A stretch of DNA of 64,000 nt from Diplonema japonicum (taxonomy: Eukaryota; Euglenozoa; Diplonemea; Diplonemida; Diplonemidae), in NCBI GenBank assembly GCA_964019335.1, contig OZ025666.1, forward strand, positions 669,438 to 733,437. Reading direction: 5' to 3'. The notes beneath the pieces are model-generated. The model was not told the DNA's origin and searched no databases. It saw nothing but the letters and a program-made list of their open reading frames with translations. A program made the position numbers and the translations under genes. Below, in pieces: positions 46,650 through 58,662 of the stretch; the stretch's first letter is position 1, and each line of letters begins with the position of its first letter.

Positions 46650-48414
46650 ATGAAGCAACCAAAGTTATTCTTCTCTTCTTATGTATTTGATGTTGTCTAG
46701 CACACTTATCAGGTAGTACAGAACATGGAGCAGCAGCTGCTGGCTATCCGTATCAAGGATGGTGTTTTTGTGGGGAACCAGCAGGCAGCATATAACGGTG
46801 AGTTTCTGAGCCTCAACAAGGTATGGTGAGTCGCATGTAGCAGCAATGCAGGTATCGCACATCATCAACTGTGCCGGGTCAGAGATGGATAATGCCTTCG
46901 ATGGCACCACACACTACCTGACCTTCAATTGGTTGGACAAACCTGGCACTTTGCTTTTTGACTCGCCTGAGGTGGTGAGGGATGTCACCCGATTCATTGA
47001 CGAAGCACTTGAGGTCGGACAGTGTGCACTGGTATGCTTTGCTCGTACGCCTCACGTACCACAGATAAGCTCCCCTGATGGGGTCAATCGGGGCAGCGCG
47101 CTGGCAGTGGCGTATTTAATGTCAAAGGTACCACACGTAACGGCACCCTTTTAAACACTCTCAGTATGGTTGGTGTCTTCGTTCAGCCCATGACTTCGTG
47201 TTGACCGCTCATCCTGATTCGGATATCAGGACAGATTTTATCAGCCAGCTGAAGAAGCTTGAGCCTGCATTCACACGAAACGTAGAGAATGATATGTATG
47301 ACATAGCACACTACGCTCACATCGTACAGATTGCATCCTAATATCAACACCAGTTCGTTTTCACTGGACAACGAGCAGTGGTGTCTCAGGAACACGTACC
47401 TCAACTCTCTCTCATTTGACCATCAAAGAAATGCTGCGACACGGAAGATGATCCAGAACTTGGTTCCTGAAAAGAGAGGAGTGAAGAAGAAATTGTCGTT
47501 CAACATGACAACAACAGCACCTTTTCAGAGATGTCCAGAGGGAAGCATTTTAGTGCAGATATCTGCTTCTTTGCAGCACCCCATAGAAAGGTATGCCAAT
47601 GGCTTGCAATAAATTCCTCAGTGCTGATGGCAACACTTGTCCCATGGGCCCCTGGGAAATAAAGAAGTCGCAGGAACAATTGCAGATGGAAGAAGAGAAA
47701 CGCATGCAGCAGTTGCGAGAGCGGGAACGTCATGCTCAACAACGGCAACAACAGCAAATTCAGTCTCGTCAGCAGCAGCTTCAGCAAAGGATCGCAGAAC
47801 AAAGACAAGAAAGTCAGCACCAACAGCAACAGCAGCTTCAGCAGCAACTTCAGCAGCAGCGTCTGCAAATAGAGCAGATGCACCGAAGCAGCAAGGCGGA
47901 TGAAGAAAACAGGCCGCTCTTTAGAAAAGGAAGGCAGGCCAAGACACAATTTATGAGGAGGAGCTCGCCATTGCCCACCAGAGTCAGCAGGCGGAAAGAA
48001 CCTATTACGCATACTTATTCGTACGACCTCGCACCCCAGCACGCAGCGCCTGCAGTCATGCGTGTTCAGTCTATGCATGGCTTCGCCCCTAGAAATGCCC
48101 CGAAAGAAAAGCAGGTGACCCCAAGAAGTGAAAAGGCTCTCACACCGCGTGAGAAGCAGCGCCAGGCAGCGAATATCATGAAGCCAACAGGCAGAGCGTC
48201 CCCGTCTCACCGAATGAGAGGGTACTCCTCTGAGTTCCCAACACCATCCCAGTCCCGCATCTTGTCAGGCACCCACCAGCCCCCTAAGCCCTCGTCCGAC
48301 ACACACCGCAGTACCTATAGAATACTCAACACTTTACGAAACAGTTCTCCGTCAGACAGGCTTCTTCGACCTACCGCAAATTCGACTGCACGAAATAAGT
48401 TAAGAGGGGCTTAG
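46650..48414 (+). CDS. STYX-like dual-specificity pseudophosphatase with low-complexity tail
   Basis: Seven exons (46650-46682, 46713-46820, 46852-47031, 47065-47127, 47165-47295, 47330-47590, 47622-48414) give 522 residues; the introns are 30-37 nt. Residues ~30-180 are a DSP fold: FVGNQQAAYNGEFLSLNKVS, then HIINCAG, then LISSPDGVNRGSALAVAYLM. In active enzymes the P-loop is H-C-x-x-G-x-x-R; here it is S-S-P-D-G-V-N-R (Ser109-Arg116), so the Cys nucleophile is Ser. I recall a protist family with H-S-x-x-G-x-x-R at this place, with a downstream RNTYLNS motif that is also present here. A Gln-rich helix and a Ser/Pro/Arg-rich tail follow. Likely a phospho-protein binder. The 33-nt first exon is supported by the acceptor at 46643. 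Confidence 0.75.
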
Positions 48415-48524
48415 ATGCCCAGTACTAGTTCCCTCCCTGTGATCCCTTCGTCGTGTAGACCAGTTATTTTCGCTTTGTCGTACTTGTCAACTATCTTAGG
48501 AATGGTGCAGCAATAAGCGGGAAT

Positions 48525-51500
48525 ATGTTCGGTGCCTTAAAGAAGCGTCTGAAAGGTGGGGACTCGCAGCCAGCAAGCCCCGCAGCTCCCGCTGATGTGG
48601 AACCGGTGCCTTCTAAGTTGTCGGTGACTCATCATATGAGTCACAAGTTGTCGTGTTGTAAGAAGATTGCTTGGGATGCAACTAGGAAGGTGCTAGCAGT
48701 TGCTACACCGCAGGTCGTGTGGGTAATCGGGCAGGGTTGGTGCCACCGGAGGTTCAAGCTGTCGGATGAAGAGGGCGAAATTGTTTCGTTGGAAATGATG
48801 GTAGACAAGCCCTCGTGTGTTGTGTGCACTTCCTCAGCAGTTGTTGTTCTAGACTACGACACAGGTTTATCAAACACGTGTGTTGCTATCCCTGATCAGT
48901 TCACGTTCACATCGGCCACAACACCTGTTGCGCAGACGTGGACACTGGTCGGCAGATCTGACGGTGTTGTGCAGGGTGTGGATGTTTCGGCTTCGCAAAC
49001 CGCTTTAAAGGTATGCGCCATATCTGACTTCTATGCAACTTTAGTTCGACTTGAAAGATATACCTCACGCCGTTGTTGACCCTGAAGCACCTACTAACAT
49101 CACACACATCCTGTCCAGAATGTTCCACAGACAGATAGCTATTGTGTACAGTAAGCAATGCGGCATATGCCAGATAAATTTCGCCCGTAAGGAGCTAATG
49201 GGAAGATTCACCATCCCTGATGTATGTGGACTATTGTTATCACCATACGCAGGAGACGGAATTGACGTCGCTGTCAATGTGTGCGATAGACAAGTACCTC
49301 CTTGCTGGGCTGTCGGATGGCCGCGTGGTAGTTTGGAAGGCAAATGACGAACCAAAGAACAAGAAGTATGCAATTTTACACTTGGCCAGTCACGCCTTGC
49401 AGGACCCACGTAGTCGCGAGGATGATGATTGTCTACGCTATGTTGCCCTCTCCTGTCACGGGGATTGAATGTTATGGAAGCGGGACTGAGGACATCTTGT
49501 TCTGCAGATGGATGGCGGGTGGGGGGATCATCGACGCAAAGCTGAAGCCTAAAGAGAAGTCACCAAAAGATATTACACTAAATTGCATTTACGAAGACAG
49601 CAGCCTCCGCTTCACTGGAGAGCTATGCGGTATGGTCTGCAGCTCATGGCCAGAGCGGACCGAGCCCCCCTCATCGATGTTCCTCCCTACTGGTGACTTG
49701 TTGTACTCTCTTTCCTATTCACCCACCACCGCAACGTGGAATAATGTTTGTGTTTCACAGCTGGTCATCCCGCGTCCCATCACATCAGCTGTACTTGTCC
49801 CCTCCTTCATCCCCAACTTACTTTCTCACTCACCGAGACTCAATGCCTTCCCTTGGAATGCTGGTGGTAAATCTGACTTCGCAGGCGACCTTTCCAATGC
49901 ACATCTTGTAATTGGCAGTGATGCTCACGGGTCGTTGACTGCAGCTAAGGCACTCCTCTCAAGCGATGCCATCTGTCACCAGGCGTTGCAGGTCTTCGAT
50001 GATCTGAACGCTACTGTGGGCGAGGACTCAGTCGGTGGTGTGTCCGAGGCTATCCAAGGCAATGCCCTTGTAGCATGCAGTGGAGGCAGACTGCATTGGA
50101 TAGATATGATTACTCTCAATTCGCTGCCAATTGACACCAATGGGGAGAAGGCGCGCTGTGCTCACTACGTTGGTGCACCGCTTAATAGGTTCTTTGTGGG
50201 AACAATGGACGGTCAAGTCATGGTTATCTCTCCCTCCTGTGAGCCTATTTCTATCTCCGTGTCAGATACCCCTGTGACATCAGTGGCCACCGTGCAGATT
50301 GATGACAAATGGGCCGTGTGTGCTGTGTTTGTGAATCTCGAAGGTGGGACAGAGCTAACTGTTATCTGCTTCGACCCTGATGCTCTTGTCGAGGCAATGG
50401 AACAACCTGAAGAGCCTTTGCAGATGTATGCAGACCCAGCTGATGAGACAATGCAAGTCGACCTACCACCACGTCCTCTGCGGACTATGGGCAGATTTGT
50501 TATCTGTGGCGGCGAAGAAGGCACCGCCGAACCTGAGCTGTACTCACTTACCAAGGCATCGGGCCACGCACAGCCCGATGTGGCACCAGTGTTGAAGAGT
50601 CTCAAAACAGAAAAGCAGCTCCCCTTCAATGCAGGATGCATGCAAAAGGGTGTGTGCTTGCCCCCTGCGGCAGAAATATGCATTGCAATCAGACTAGGGG
50701 TTAACGCCTTCGAGAACACTTCTGAGATAAAGCTGTCCCTCAAGGAAAGCACTGGGTGCGAAGCACTGGCTATCGTTGTCCGAAAGCTTGAATCTGGCAA
50801 CGCTCAGCTGTTCATAACTTGGCGTGACGAAGCGTTTAAAGCGGAGCCTGTCACACTGCAACAAGCAGAGGCCACAGAAATCCTTTTGAAGGAGGATGAG
50901 GACAACATTTTGTGTGTTAGAATCACTCCAGACGAGTCCGAGGTCGCGACACTGTCTTCTGTCGATGCAGCCTGCGTTCCGACAAGCCAGCAGCTTGGGA
51001 AGGCCATGGTGCGCATGGCTGCTGGCGATGTGGTCAACGGAGGTCCAATGTGGTCTATGCTGGAGAGCGTCGATATTGACATCACCTCTAACGAGGACTC
51101 CTACCGGAAGCAGGCAGTGTTGTCGGCCACATGCGAGCCCAAAGGCACTGTGAAAATGTTGCAGATATTTGAAGACATCGGTGACCCTGATAGCAGCACT
51201 GTGCCGATTGTGAACGTGGTGCCCGAAGACAGTGAGTGCGCACCGTTCATTCCGATGCTCAGCGAGGACCACACCCCTTCAGTCTTGTTGGTGAAGAGCA
51301 AGGGAGGTGTGCTGCGCCAGGTATGAATATCATTCGTATTTGAATTTCACAGGTTTCTTTGAGCGCTCACAAGCAGCTCATAAAGGTGACACTCACGTCA
51401 CCACTACGTATGAATGGTAAGACAGTACTCGCAGACAAGGTAGCAGTGGCTGCTGTCGGCAGTGGAGGGCCGTGCGGTGTGGTGGTGTCTGGAGATGTGT

Positions 51501-52340
51501 TGCAGATCGTACAGCTCCCCATCCCCGCTAATGATGCCCCGCCGCTGCTCAGCTATTCGTCCGAGAGCCTGAAGGATATGTGTTTGTTAGTCAAGAGTAG
51601 TGGGGCGAGTGTGCATATGTTAGGGATTGGTGGACCTGGCGAAATGCTGCACCTCATCATCTCTGAAGATGAGGATGTAGAAGTAAAATGCGATATCTTG
51701 GATGAGAACGAGGACTTGGCAGGACCTTTCGCCACACTGCCTAAGCTGTCTGCCAGACCACAGGTACGTAAGGGTGGCGCACATTATATTTACAGGTGAA
51801 AGCACCTGGGATGGGGGCTATGACAATGAAAAGCATGTTCAGGAACCACCCAAAGGAGGTGCAGATGATTGATGCGCTAATAGAGGAGGTATGCCACCGC
51901 CGAGTGCCCTCACATTTCTTCAGGTTGTGGAAGAAAGCTTTACTGACTTCGCAAGTCGCATTTTACCAGAAGAGCAGCACACTAGGTATGTGCGGATTTT
52001 TTCATGACAACTCTGCAGGCTTGAACACGAATTGGTGCAAGAACGCCAGCAGCATGACGCACCTAAGAAAAATGCTACCTCTAGTGCGGTAAGCGATGTG
52101 AAAGACCAGATGAATAAAAACAAGGAATTAGTATGTATTTTGGTCGTCTCCACATCTTTCATGCACAGCTGTTGGAACGTGGAGAAAAGATTTCTGAGCT
52201 CGAGGAGAATACACGCGGCTTGCAGCGAGAGAGTGAGGACTTCGTTTCTGTATGCGACATATAAAAGGGGATATCACAATTGACAGGCGTTGAAGGCGTA
52301 CAACGAGAAACAAAAAAACAAGAAGTGGTGGCAGTTGTAG
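48525..52340 (+). CDS. STXBP5: tomosyn/STXBP5-like protein with C-terminal R-SNARE motif
   Basis: Ten exons (48525-49010, 49045-49221, 49253-49365, 49403-51320, 51353-51763, 51796-51888, 51924-51985, 52019-52130, 52169-52249, 52287-52340) give 1,168 residues, close to human tomosyn (1,151). The body is beta-rich with WD40-type segments (YLLAGLSDGRVVVWK). The last exons assemble a VAMP-like SNARE motif: AVSDVKDQMNKNKELLLERG then EKISELEENTRGLQ, with the zero-layer Arg in LLERG, ending KKWWQL with no membrane anchor. Tomosyn competes with VAMP for t-SNAREs and restrains fusion. The five terminal exons are 54-112 nt and no continuous frame shows the SNARE, so it is easily missed. A short ATG uORF (ATG GTG CAG CAA TAA) lies in the leader after the acceptor at 48499. 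Confidence 0.88.
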
Positions 52341-52405
52341 TCTCTCTTTTGCTCTTCCAATTTAGTTATTTTATTCTGTACCACAATGCAGTGTATTTCT
52401 TTTGC

Positions 52406-52912
52406 ATGCTTCCTTTGTGGGCAAAGGAAATAGCACCTCATGTGCTGATACCGTTCTCCTTGCTGCTGCTCTGGCTCAGTGACGGGTGTTGGTGGGGTTG
52501 GTTATGCGTCATGGGTGCTGCAGGGCTGCGATTCAGCATGAGGTCTGAGACTGTGAATGGTGTTGCTGATGTGCTGGGAAGGAGTGGCCTTGTCCTGCTG
52601 CCTGCAGACAACAACAAGGTTGTGGAGGATTTCTTGAAGCTCGCGCACGTAAGTAATGTAATGGAAATGCTACAGGTATTTGTGGGAAGGTAGGCAAAAC
52701 TTCATTAGAGCTTGCAAACGGGAGCTGCTGTATCGCTCTTTGACCTAAGAACACACTCTCATCTGAACGGCAAGAAGGGTCATGTGGAGAGCGTCACTGA
52801 AGGTGGCAGGGTGCTGGTGAACATCGATGGTACCGTGAAGGCCTACCGACCACAGAACCTGAAGCAGGAGATAGATGTCTGGGGGCATTCGTTTACGTAC
52901 ACACGTGCTTAG
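52406..52912 (+). CDS. small protein with hydrophobic N-terminus and SH3/KOW-like C-terminus
   Basis: Two exons (52406-52675, 52709-52912) joined over a 33-nt GTATTT...TAG intron give 157 residues. Residues ~12-45 are strongly hydrophobic (PFSLLLLWLSDGCWWGWLC), enough for one membrane segment or signal anchor. The second exon has the pattern GAAVSLFDL, then HLNGKKG, then GGRVLVNIDGTVKAYRPQNL, a short beta-barrel module I have seen in several protist and MYND-type proteins (N-G-x-x-G...G-R-x-x-V...G...K-x-x-N-L). The gene begins only 66 bp after the tomosyn stop, with an acceptor at 52365. Function unknown. Confidence 0.55.
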
Positions 52913-52972
52913 ATCTACACTGACGTCATGTTTACTAGCAAGCAGCATAGATATAGGATTTAAAAGAAAAAA

Positions 52973-55802
52973 ATGGATTGGCATGAGCGCATGCAGGCTA
53001 TGATAAACAAGGTGGAAACAAATCTAGAACCTGGGAGGGAATACGCGATAGCAGCCCCTGCCCCTCGCCACGCTGTGGTGCATGTCGACAGACACAACGA
53101 GGCGCCTCTGCAGCACCAGGTGTATGAACTCGACAACAGGGTACGCGTATGCTTCAATGAGCTGGCGGACATGAAGATTGCAGTAGAAAAGAACAGCAGA
53201 AGTGCTATTGATACGACGGTAACTCAAATGAAAGAGGAACTAAAGAAGGATATATCAACACTCGACAAGCAGACAGCTGACGATGTTCGCATATTGAGTC
53301 ACGAGCTTCGTTGCCGGGTAGCCGATGTGGAGCAGACTTTCAAGGAAGAAAAGAGGAAGAAGGACGATCACAAGAAGCACTTGCGCAACAGGGATGAACA
53401 GCAGAACGAGATGTTCGAGCAGATGCGCGACGTTACCACACGACTGGCTACAAAGGTAGAGATATTGGAAGCTGAGGTTAGAAACAGGAGCCGGGACCTA
53501 ACAAAAGCGGATGATGATAGGTTCGAAGACATGAGAAACGAAGTACGGTACCAGGGAGAAAGAATGGAGGAGGCGAAGCGGCAGATGGGGCTTCGTATGG
53601 ATAAGGTTGCAGATGCAGTGCACCAGGAGGTACTTGGCATGACGGATATTGTGCGGGGCATGGTGAAGGATGTGTGGAAGGAGCACATGACAGTGGTGTA
53701 TAGCAAGATTAATGAGAGCTTAGACACTTTCAATAGCACTTTGAACAGGCAGGTGACCACTTTCAAAGAGCTTGATACTTACGCACGCAGCAACCAGTCT
53801 TTAGTGGAGGCTGAGATTTCAAAGATTCATGACACTACACGTAGCTTGCAGCATAGAATGCAGAGAAGTGACCATGATCTTGGGAAGCATAACGAAATGT
53901 TGGGCAGCCACAAGGCACAGCTCTTGGTACTGCAGCGGCTACCTGACGATGTAAGCAGAGTGCAGATTGATAACAAGAGGGTGAACGAAGCCATGCCGTT
54001 GCTTGAAGCTGCTTTAAGGAAACAAACGGTGATCACAGAAGTATGCGTCTTTTTCATTACCACCACATTCACAGGTCGTGAAGGATATGCCGGAGAAGAC
54101 TGAAGAGTTGCGCTGGGAGATCAAAAAGGTGAATGAGTTGTTTGCTAGGCACGAAAGCACAGTCAGTGATGTATGTGGGCGCGTGAAGACAGTAGATAAC
54201 TCTGCGCGTGCGGCTTGTGAATCGGTTAGCAACATGAAGACAGCAATGGCAGCTGATCAAAACACTTTGAACAAGAACACAAAGAGGCTTTTGAACACTG
54301 TGACAAAGGTGAGCGAGCTTGAAGAGGAGGATGGACGCAAGGCTGCTGCCATAGAGAGGCTTAAGCATCAAATCCAGGAGCATCAAACTTCGTTACGTAC
54401 GTTGATGCCACAGGTGACAAACCTCAGCTGTCAGGTGGATGCGACAAAGCTGCAACTTGATCCTCGGGTTTCAAACACCGAGACACAGATGCAGGAGATG
54501 TGGGCACAGTTCAGAGAACTTCAGATCAAGGTGAGCGGCATGGCAGTGCAGAGGTACACAGAACGGTCGCCCGGTACACTCCAGGTCAGTCAGCCGAGTG
54601 ATGCTCACTGGAACGAAGACAAACGGACTAACACCGGTCCTGCATTGATGCTGTCTGATATATCGCATTCGCCGGCTGTCGAGACAACCTTCACTTCGCG
54701 TGAGGAGGAGGGGAGCTCTTTAAAGCCTGAAGCGATGTTTGAAACAGAACAAAAGAAACTGAGAGAACAACAAGACCAGCAGCAGCTAGAAATGGAGTTA
54801 GTGAAGGAGCGAAAGGTGCGCGAACAAGAGGAAAGAGAAAGGCATGAACAAGCGGAGAGGGAGAGGAATGAGAGAGAGCAGCAGGAAAAAGAAGCGAGGG
54901 AAAGGCAAGAGCGAGAATTCCAAGAACGAGAACAGCGGCAAGAACAAGAAAGGCTGATGAGGGAAAAGCAGGAGATAGAAAAATTAGAACAACAGGAGAG
55001 GCTCAAGGCAGAGCAGGCTAGATTAAAGGAAGAAGAAACTAGAAGGCAACAAGAAAGACTCGAGCAAGAGACAAAGGAAAGGGAAGTGATACAGCAGAGG
55101 GAGGAGGAGAGAGCCAAGGAGGAAGAAACAAAGAGGGTACATGGACAAAGAGCCAGCGAGGTGGAGAAGAAGAATGAAGTGCCGGAGATAGATGAAAGCG
55201 GGACAAGGAGCATCCCTGAGGTACCAGTCTTGGAGGACTCGAAGGATGCCGACCACTCTTCGGATCACGTGGCGTCGTTTGAGATCGACACTGAGGGGAA
55301 GGAGGAGAGGAACTCTGATGACAAGGTTGTGTCATTTGAGGAACCGAGGGAGAAGACAAGGAGCTCCGACGAATCGACCGTCATTACACTGTCGACAGGC
55401 GTGACTTCAGCTAGCAGCAAGAGATCTCGCTACTCAAAGAAGACATCATCACGCAGAAGCAGCGCTAAGAGTAGCGAGTTCAAGCTCGACGCTAAGGCCG
55501 AGGATCAGTTCCCCACCTTCCCTGCAGTGTCATCAGCCCTCGAGGGCCGACCAAAAGGCCGTCCTGGGAGTATTCTGGCACAGACCAGTGGCTCAGAGAT
55601 GGAGCGACCAGTTATTAAGGGTTTTGACATGCGCATCACAAGTCCTGAAAACACCGATGGCGAACCACCCGAAGATGAGGTCATAGTATGTTTATTATTA
55701 TTATTATTATATCCCCGCATCCACACGCAGGAGTCACGATCCAGTAAGAGTCGCCGGAGCGGCAAAAGCACTGAGAAGTCTGATATTTCTCTCCCCGAAT
55801 AG
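52973..55802 (+). CDS. long coiled-coil protein
   Basis: Three exons (52973-54040, 54075-55685, 55731-55802) give 916 residues. From about residue 50 to 500 it is almost continuous heptad-rich helix (for example DDDRFEDMRNEVRYQGERME). Residues ~580-740 are an extreme Glu/Arg/Gln helix (EREQQEKEARERQEREFQ) that looks like a single alpha-helix or ER/K-type rod. The C-terminal 150 residues are acidic, then Ser/Arg-rich. The 45-nt last intron contains a (TTA)n microsatellite and is a multiple of three without a stop. A structural role in flagellum, cortex or cytoskeleton is likely, but no family is identified. The acceptor AAGCAG ends at 52945. Confidence 0.65.
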
Positions 55803-55876
55803 ATGTAGATAGCAATGTGCAGTACTTGTAGTTTAAATTATTACATTGCAGTGCAGCAACCACAATAACCCCAGGA

Positions 55877-57625
55877 ATGAAAAAATGGCTGGCTCTGCTG
55901 GCTTTGTGCGGCATGGCTGCCCATCAAGTGTTGACGAAAACAGAGCAGACGAAACTGCTTGCAATGGGAGGGTCATTGGATGGGAACAGCTACGAAGAAT
56001 CCGCCCCCATTGCTCTAACGGATTCTCTGTTTGAGTCAAGACACAAGGTTTATGATGCGTCAACAACAGCAAAGCTGCAGCATATCAGTATTGGGGGTTT
56101 GTGCAGTACACACAGCGACTGCCGCAGTTGCTTGTCTGACAAGCGGTGTTCGTGGTGCGTGCAAATGACCACGTCGGCCCCAGAGGCGCTGACCAAGAGC
56201 CAAGGAACGCAAGCGTGTGTTGCAAGGAACACCCCGTGCATGGACAGCGAGACACTGTCGTGTTCTACATCTCTGGTTCAAAAGGCTCTGCCAAACATAT
56301 GTCCCGTTGAGGAGCCGAAGCTTTCTGAAGCTATCAAGTACTGGGGATACTTGTTTAGAAGCAAAAACTGCCAGACGCTCATCAACGAGTGTAAGATGCT
56401 TCTAGATGGTGATTGCGATCCCATGTCCTATACTCTCAGAAAGAGGTTGCCACCAAACATTGTGAATAACAACGGGTCGCACAGGACGAATGTCTTGTGC
56501 GAGAGCAGTAGGTTATATAATATGTTGAGAGAAGCAGGGCGGCAGAACGAGGCTGCCCTTGTGCAGGACATTAGTACGTGGAAGTCTTCTGTGCTTGAGG
56601 CCAAGATCTGCATTGTGGATGTGGACCACGGTGAGGAGTATGCTACTGAAGCTCAGAGAGGGGGTTGTTATGTGGTGGCCTTTTCATCTGATATTAAGTA
56701 CACACCCTCGATCGACATCCCAGCTGCATTCGTGCTTCGTGATGTATCACCAAAAGAAGTCGTGAACCTTGTAGACAGTATGATGCAAGAACCAAAGGTA
56801 TGTTTCACGTAGTCCGTACACGCGAACAGGTGATTGCCGAATATCATAAGTACATAGAAACGTCACAAGCGATGGCAGTGTTGAATTATCGAAGAAGAGT
56901 GCGGAGACACTTGTCGAACAGCGTGCACGTTGTCACGCAGATTTCATCGAAGAACGACATGAGGTACTTTGTCAGTTTTGTTCTTGTCACGTTGTTGCAA
57001 CTGCACATGGCGTCTATTGAGATCATGGTGTGCACGGACTTGGAGCCCGCCTTGCTAGAGAGATACAAAACAATTATCACGCATTTTAAGCGGTACAGCA
57101 TCACTAACCGAGTACTGATCACACCAGTGCAATGCACGTCAGACACTACTGTGATCTCTCATAGGGTGAAGATACCAGATGGCATGGGCACACCTCTCTA
57201 CCTAGCCTTTTTTCCAAATGTTAGTTCTGTTGTTCTTACTCGGGAGATACTCAGCATCCTTGCCACCCAGCTGAGCCTTTCAACAGAAGAACACTTGTAC
57301 ATCGACGGTGTCTTATTTACTGCGTTTTCTTCGTATGATACCGACCAGTTCCGGGGGCTCAGGTCAGCCCATTCGATCAATAGCACTCTGCAGCAGCACA
57401 GTAGCCAGTTATACTATAAAGATCGCAGCCCAGATCTGCAAGTATGAAAGTAGAACTACCAAAGCAACCCACGCACAGCTCACCGTCCCGTACCCCGACG
57501 TTGAAAGATCGCTGGATGCTCTTTACTCCTTTATGGAAGCACGAAACTACTTCTGCCAGCACGCCTTTTACAATGCAGATCCTTTTCAAACTGAGCTTCC
57601 AAAGCTACTGCGGTGTGCTGCGTAG
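55877..57625 (+). CDS. secreted or lumenal protein with PSI-like Cys domain
   Basis: Three exons (55877-56797, 56830-57441, 57479-57625) give 559 residues; introns 32 and 37 nt. The start MKKWLALLALCGMAAHQVLT is a good signal peptide. Residues ~75-125 contain a PSI-type Cys cluster: CSTHSDCRSCLSDKRCSWCV, then two further Cys. The rest has scattered Cys and a weakly hydrophobic stretch (YFVSFVLVTLLQLHMASIE), with alternating strand/helix character resembling a nucleotide-sugar or glycosyltransferase fold, though no D-x-D motif stands out. It should enter the ER; whether it is secreted, lumenal or an enzyme is not clear. The acceptor CCCCAG ends at 55874, two bases before the ATG. Confidence 0.65.
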
Positions 57626-57683
57626 TTCAAGTTTCGTCTTTCGATAATTTTGTGTGGTTATTTGTATGAACACACCAGGGACT

Positions 57684-58595
57684 ATGGAAAAGGCCAAGAG
57701 GCACAAGGCTATCCATGCATCACTAAGCAGACACATACCGGCGGTCGGCTTTGGCACTTACAAGCTCGCTGATGATGAATGCGTGAAGGCGTGCTCAGAG
57801 GCTATCAAGCAGGGCTACAGACTACTGGACACGGCGCAGATTTATGGGAATGAGAAGTTCGTCGGTCAGGCTGTGCGAGACTCTGGATTGCAAGACGAGG
57901 TCATGGTTACTACGAAGGTGTGGAGATCCTCGCATGGGTACGAGAGGACGATGAAGAGTGTAAAGAAGTCGTTGCGTGCCATGAAGTTGGAACACATCGA
58001 CCTTGTTTTGGTGCACTGGCCGGGGCCAAAGACAGGCTGGCCCTTGAAGAAAGGTACTGTGTGTCCACCAGACTGGACAACGGAAATGCGCGTTACTGGA
58101 ACATGGCGTGCCTTAGAAGAGTGCGTTAAGAACGGGATAGTGAAACACTTGGGTGTTGCCAACTATGGCACACGGCACCTAAAGCAGCTTCTTGCATCGT
58201 GCAAGGTGGCACCCATCGTTAACCAGGTCGAGTTCCATCCGCTTCTTGTTCAAACAGAATTAGTAGAGTTCTGCAAAGAGAACAACATCGCCGTGCAAGC
58301 ATTTGCTTCGCTTGGATCGGCTGAAAACAAAAAGGGACACGATGAAGTAATGAAACTGCCGGCAGTCGTAGCCGTGGCAAAAGCACACAGCAGGTCAGTC
58401 GCTCAGGTACTGTTGCGATGGGCGTTGCAAAAGGGTATTCACGTAATCCCCAAGTCTTCAGTGACGGAAAGGATAAGTGAGAACTTCCAGGTGTTCAACT
58501 TCGAGCTAAGCAAGAAAGAGGTGGAAGCCATCGACGCATGCAACGAGGACAGAAGGTTGACGTGGAAGAGTGTTGACCCGAGCACCATAGAGTAG
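57684..58595 (+). CDS. aldo-keto reductase
   Basis: A single-exon, 303-residue NADPH-dependent oxidoreductase of the AKR superfamily, a (beta/alpha)8 barrel reducing carbonyl compounds in the cytosol. The catalytic tetrad is intact: Asp49 and Tyr54 in LLDTAQIYGNE, Lys78 in VTTKVW and His111 in LVHWPGP. Cofactor and fold motifs follow: LGVANYG, VNQVEFHPLL and VIPKSSVTERI (phosphate-binding Lys-Ser region). The ATG at 57684 follows the acceptor at 57678; an ATG at 57666 lies before it and would add six residues. The substrate cannot be deduced. No intron was found, unusual here but shared with exportin-7 and HID1. Confidence 0.92.
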   Translation: MEKAKRHKAIHASLSRHIPAVGFGTYKLADDECVKACSEAIKQGYRLLDTAQIYGNEKFVGQAVRDSGLQDEVMVTTKVWRSSHGYERTMKSVKKSLRAMKLEHIDLVLVHWPGPKTGWPLKKGTVCPPDWTTEMRVTGTWRALEECVKNGIVKHLGVANYGTRHLKQLLASCKVAPIVNQVEFHPLLVQTELVEFCKENNIAVQAFASLGSAENKKGHDEVMKLPAVVAVAKAHSRSVAQVLLRWALQKGIHVIPKSSVTERISENFQVFNFELSKKEVEAIDACNEDRRLTWKSVDPSTIE

Positions 58596-58662
58596 ATGAT
58601 CCTAGATTAGACAAACTTGATTTGATTGTTTATGAGAATTTTAGTTCAGGGATAGTCATAAA

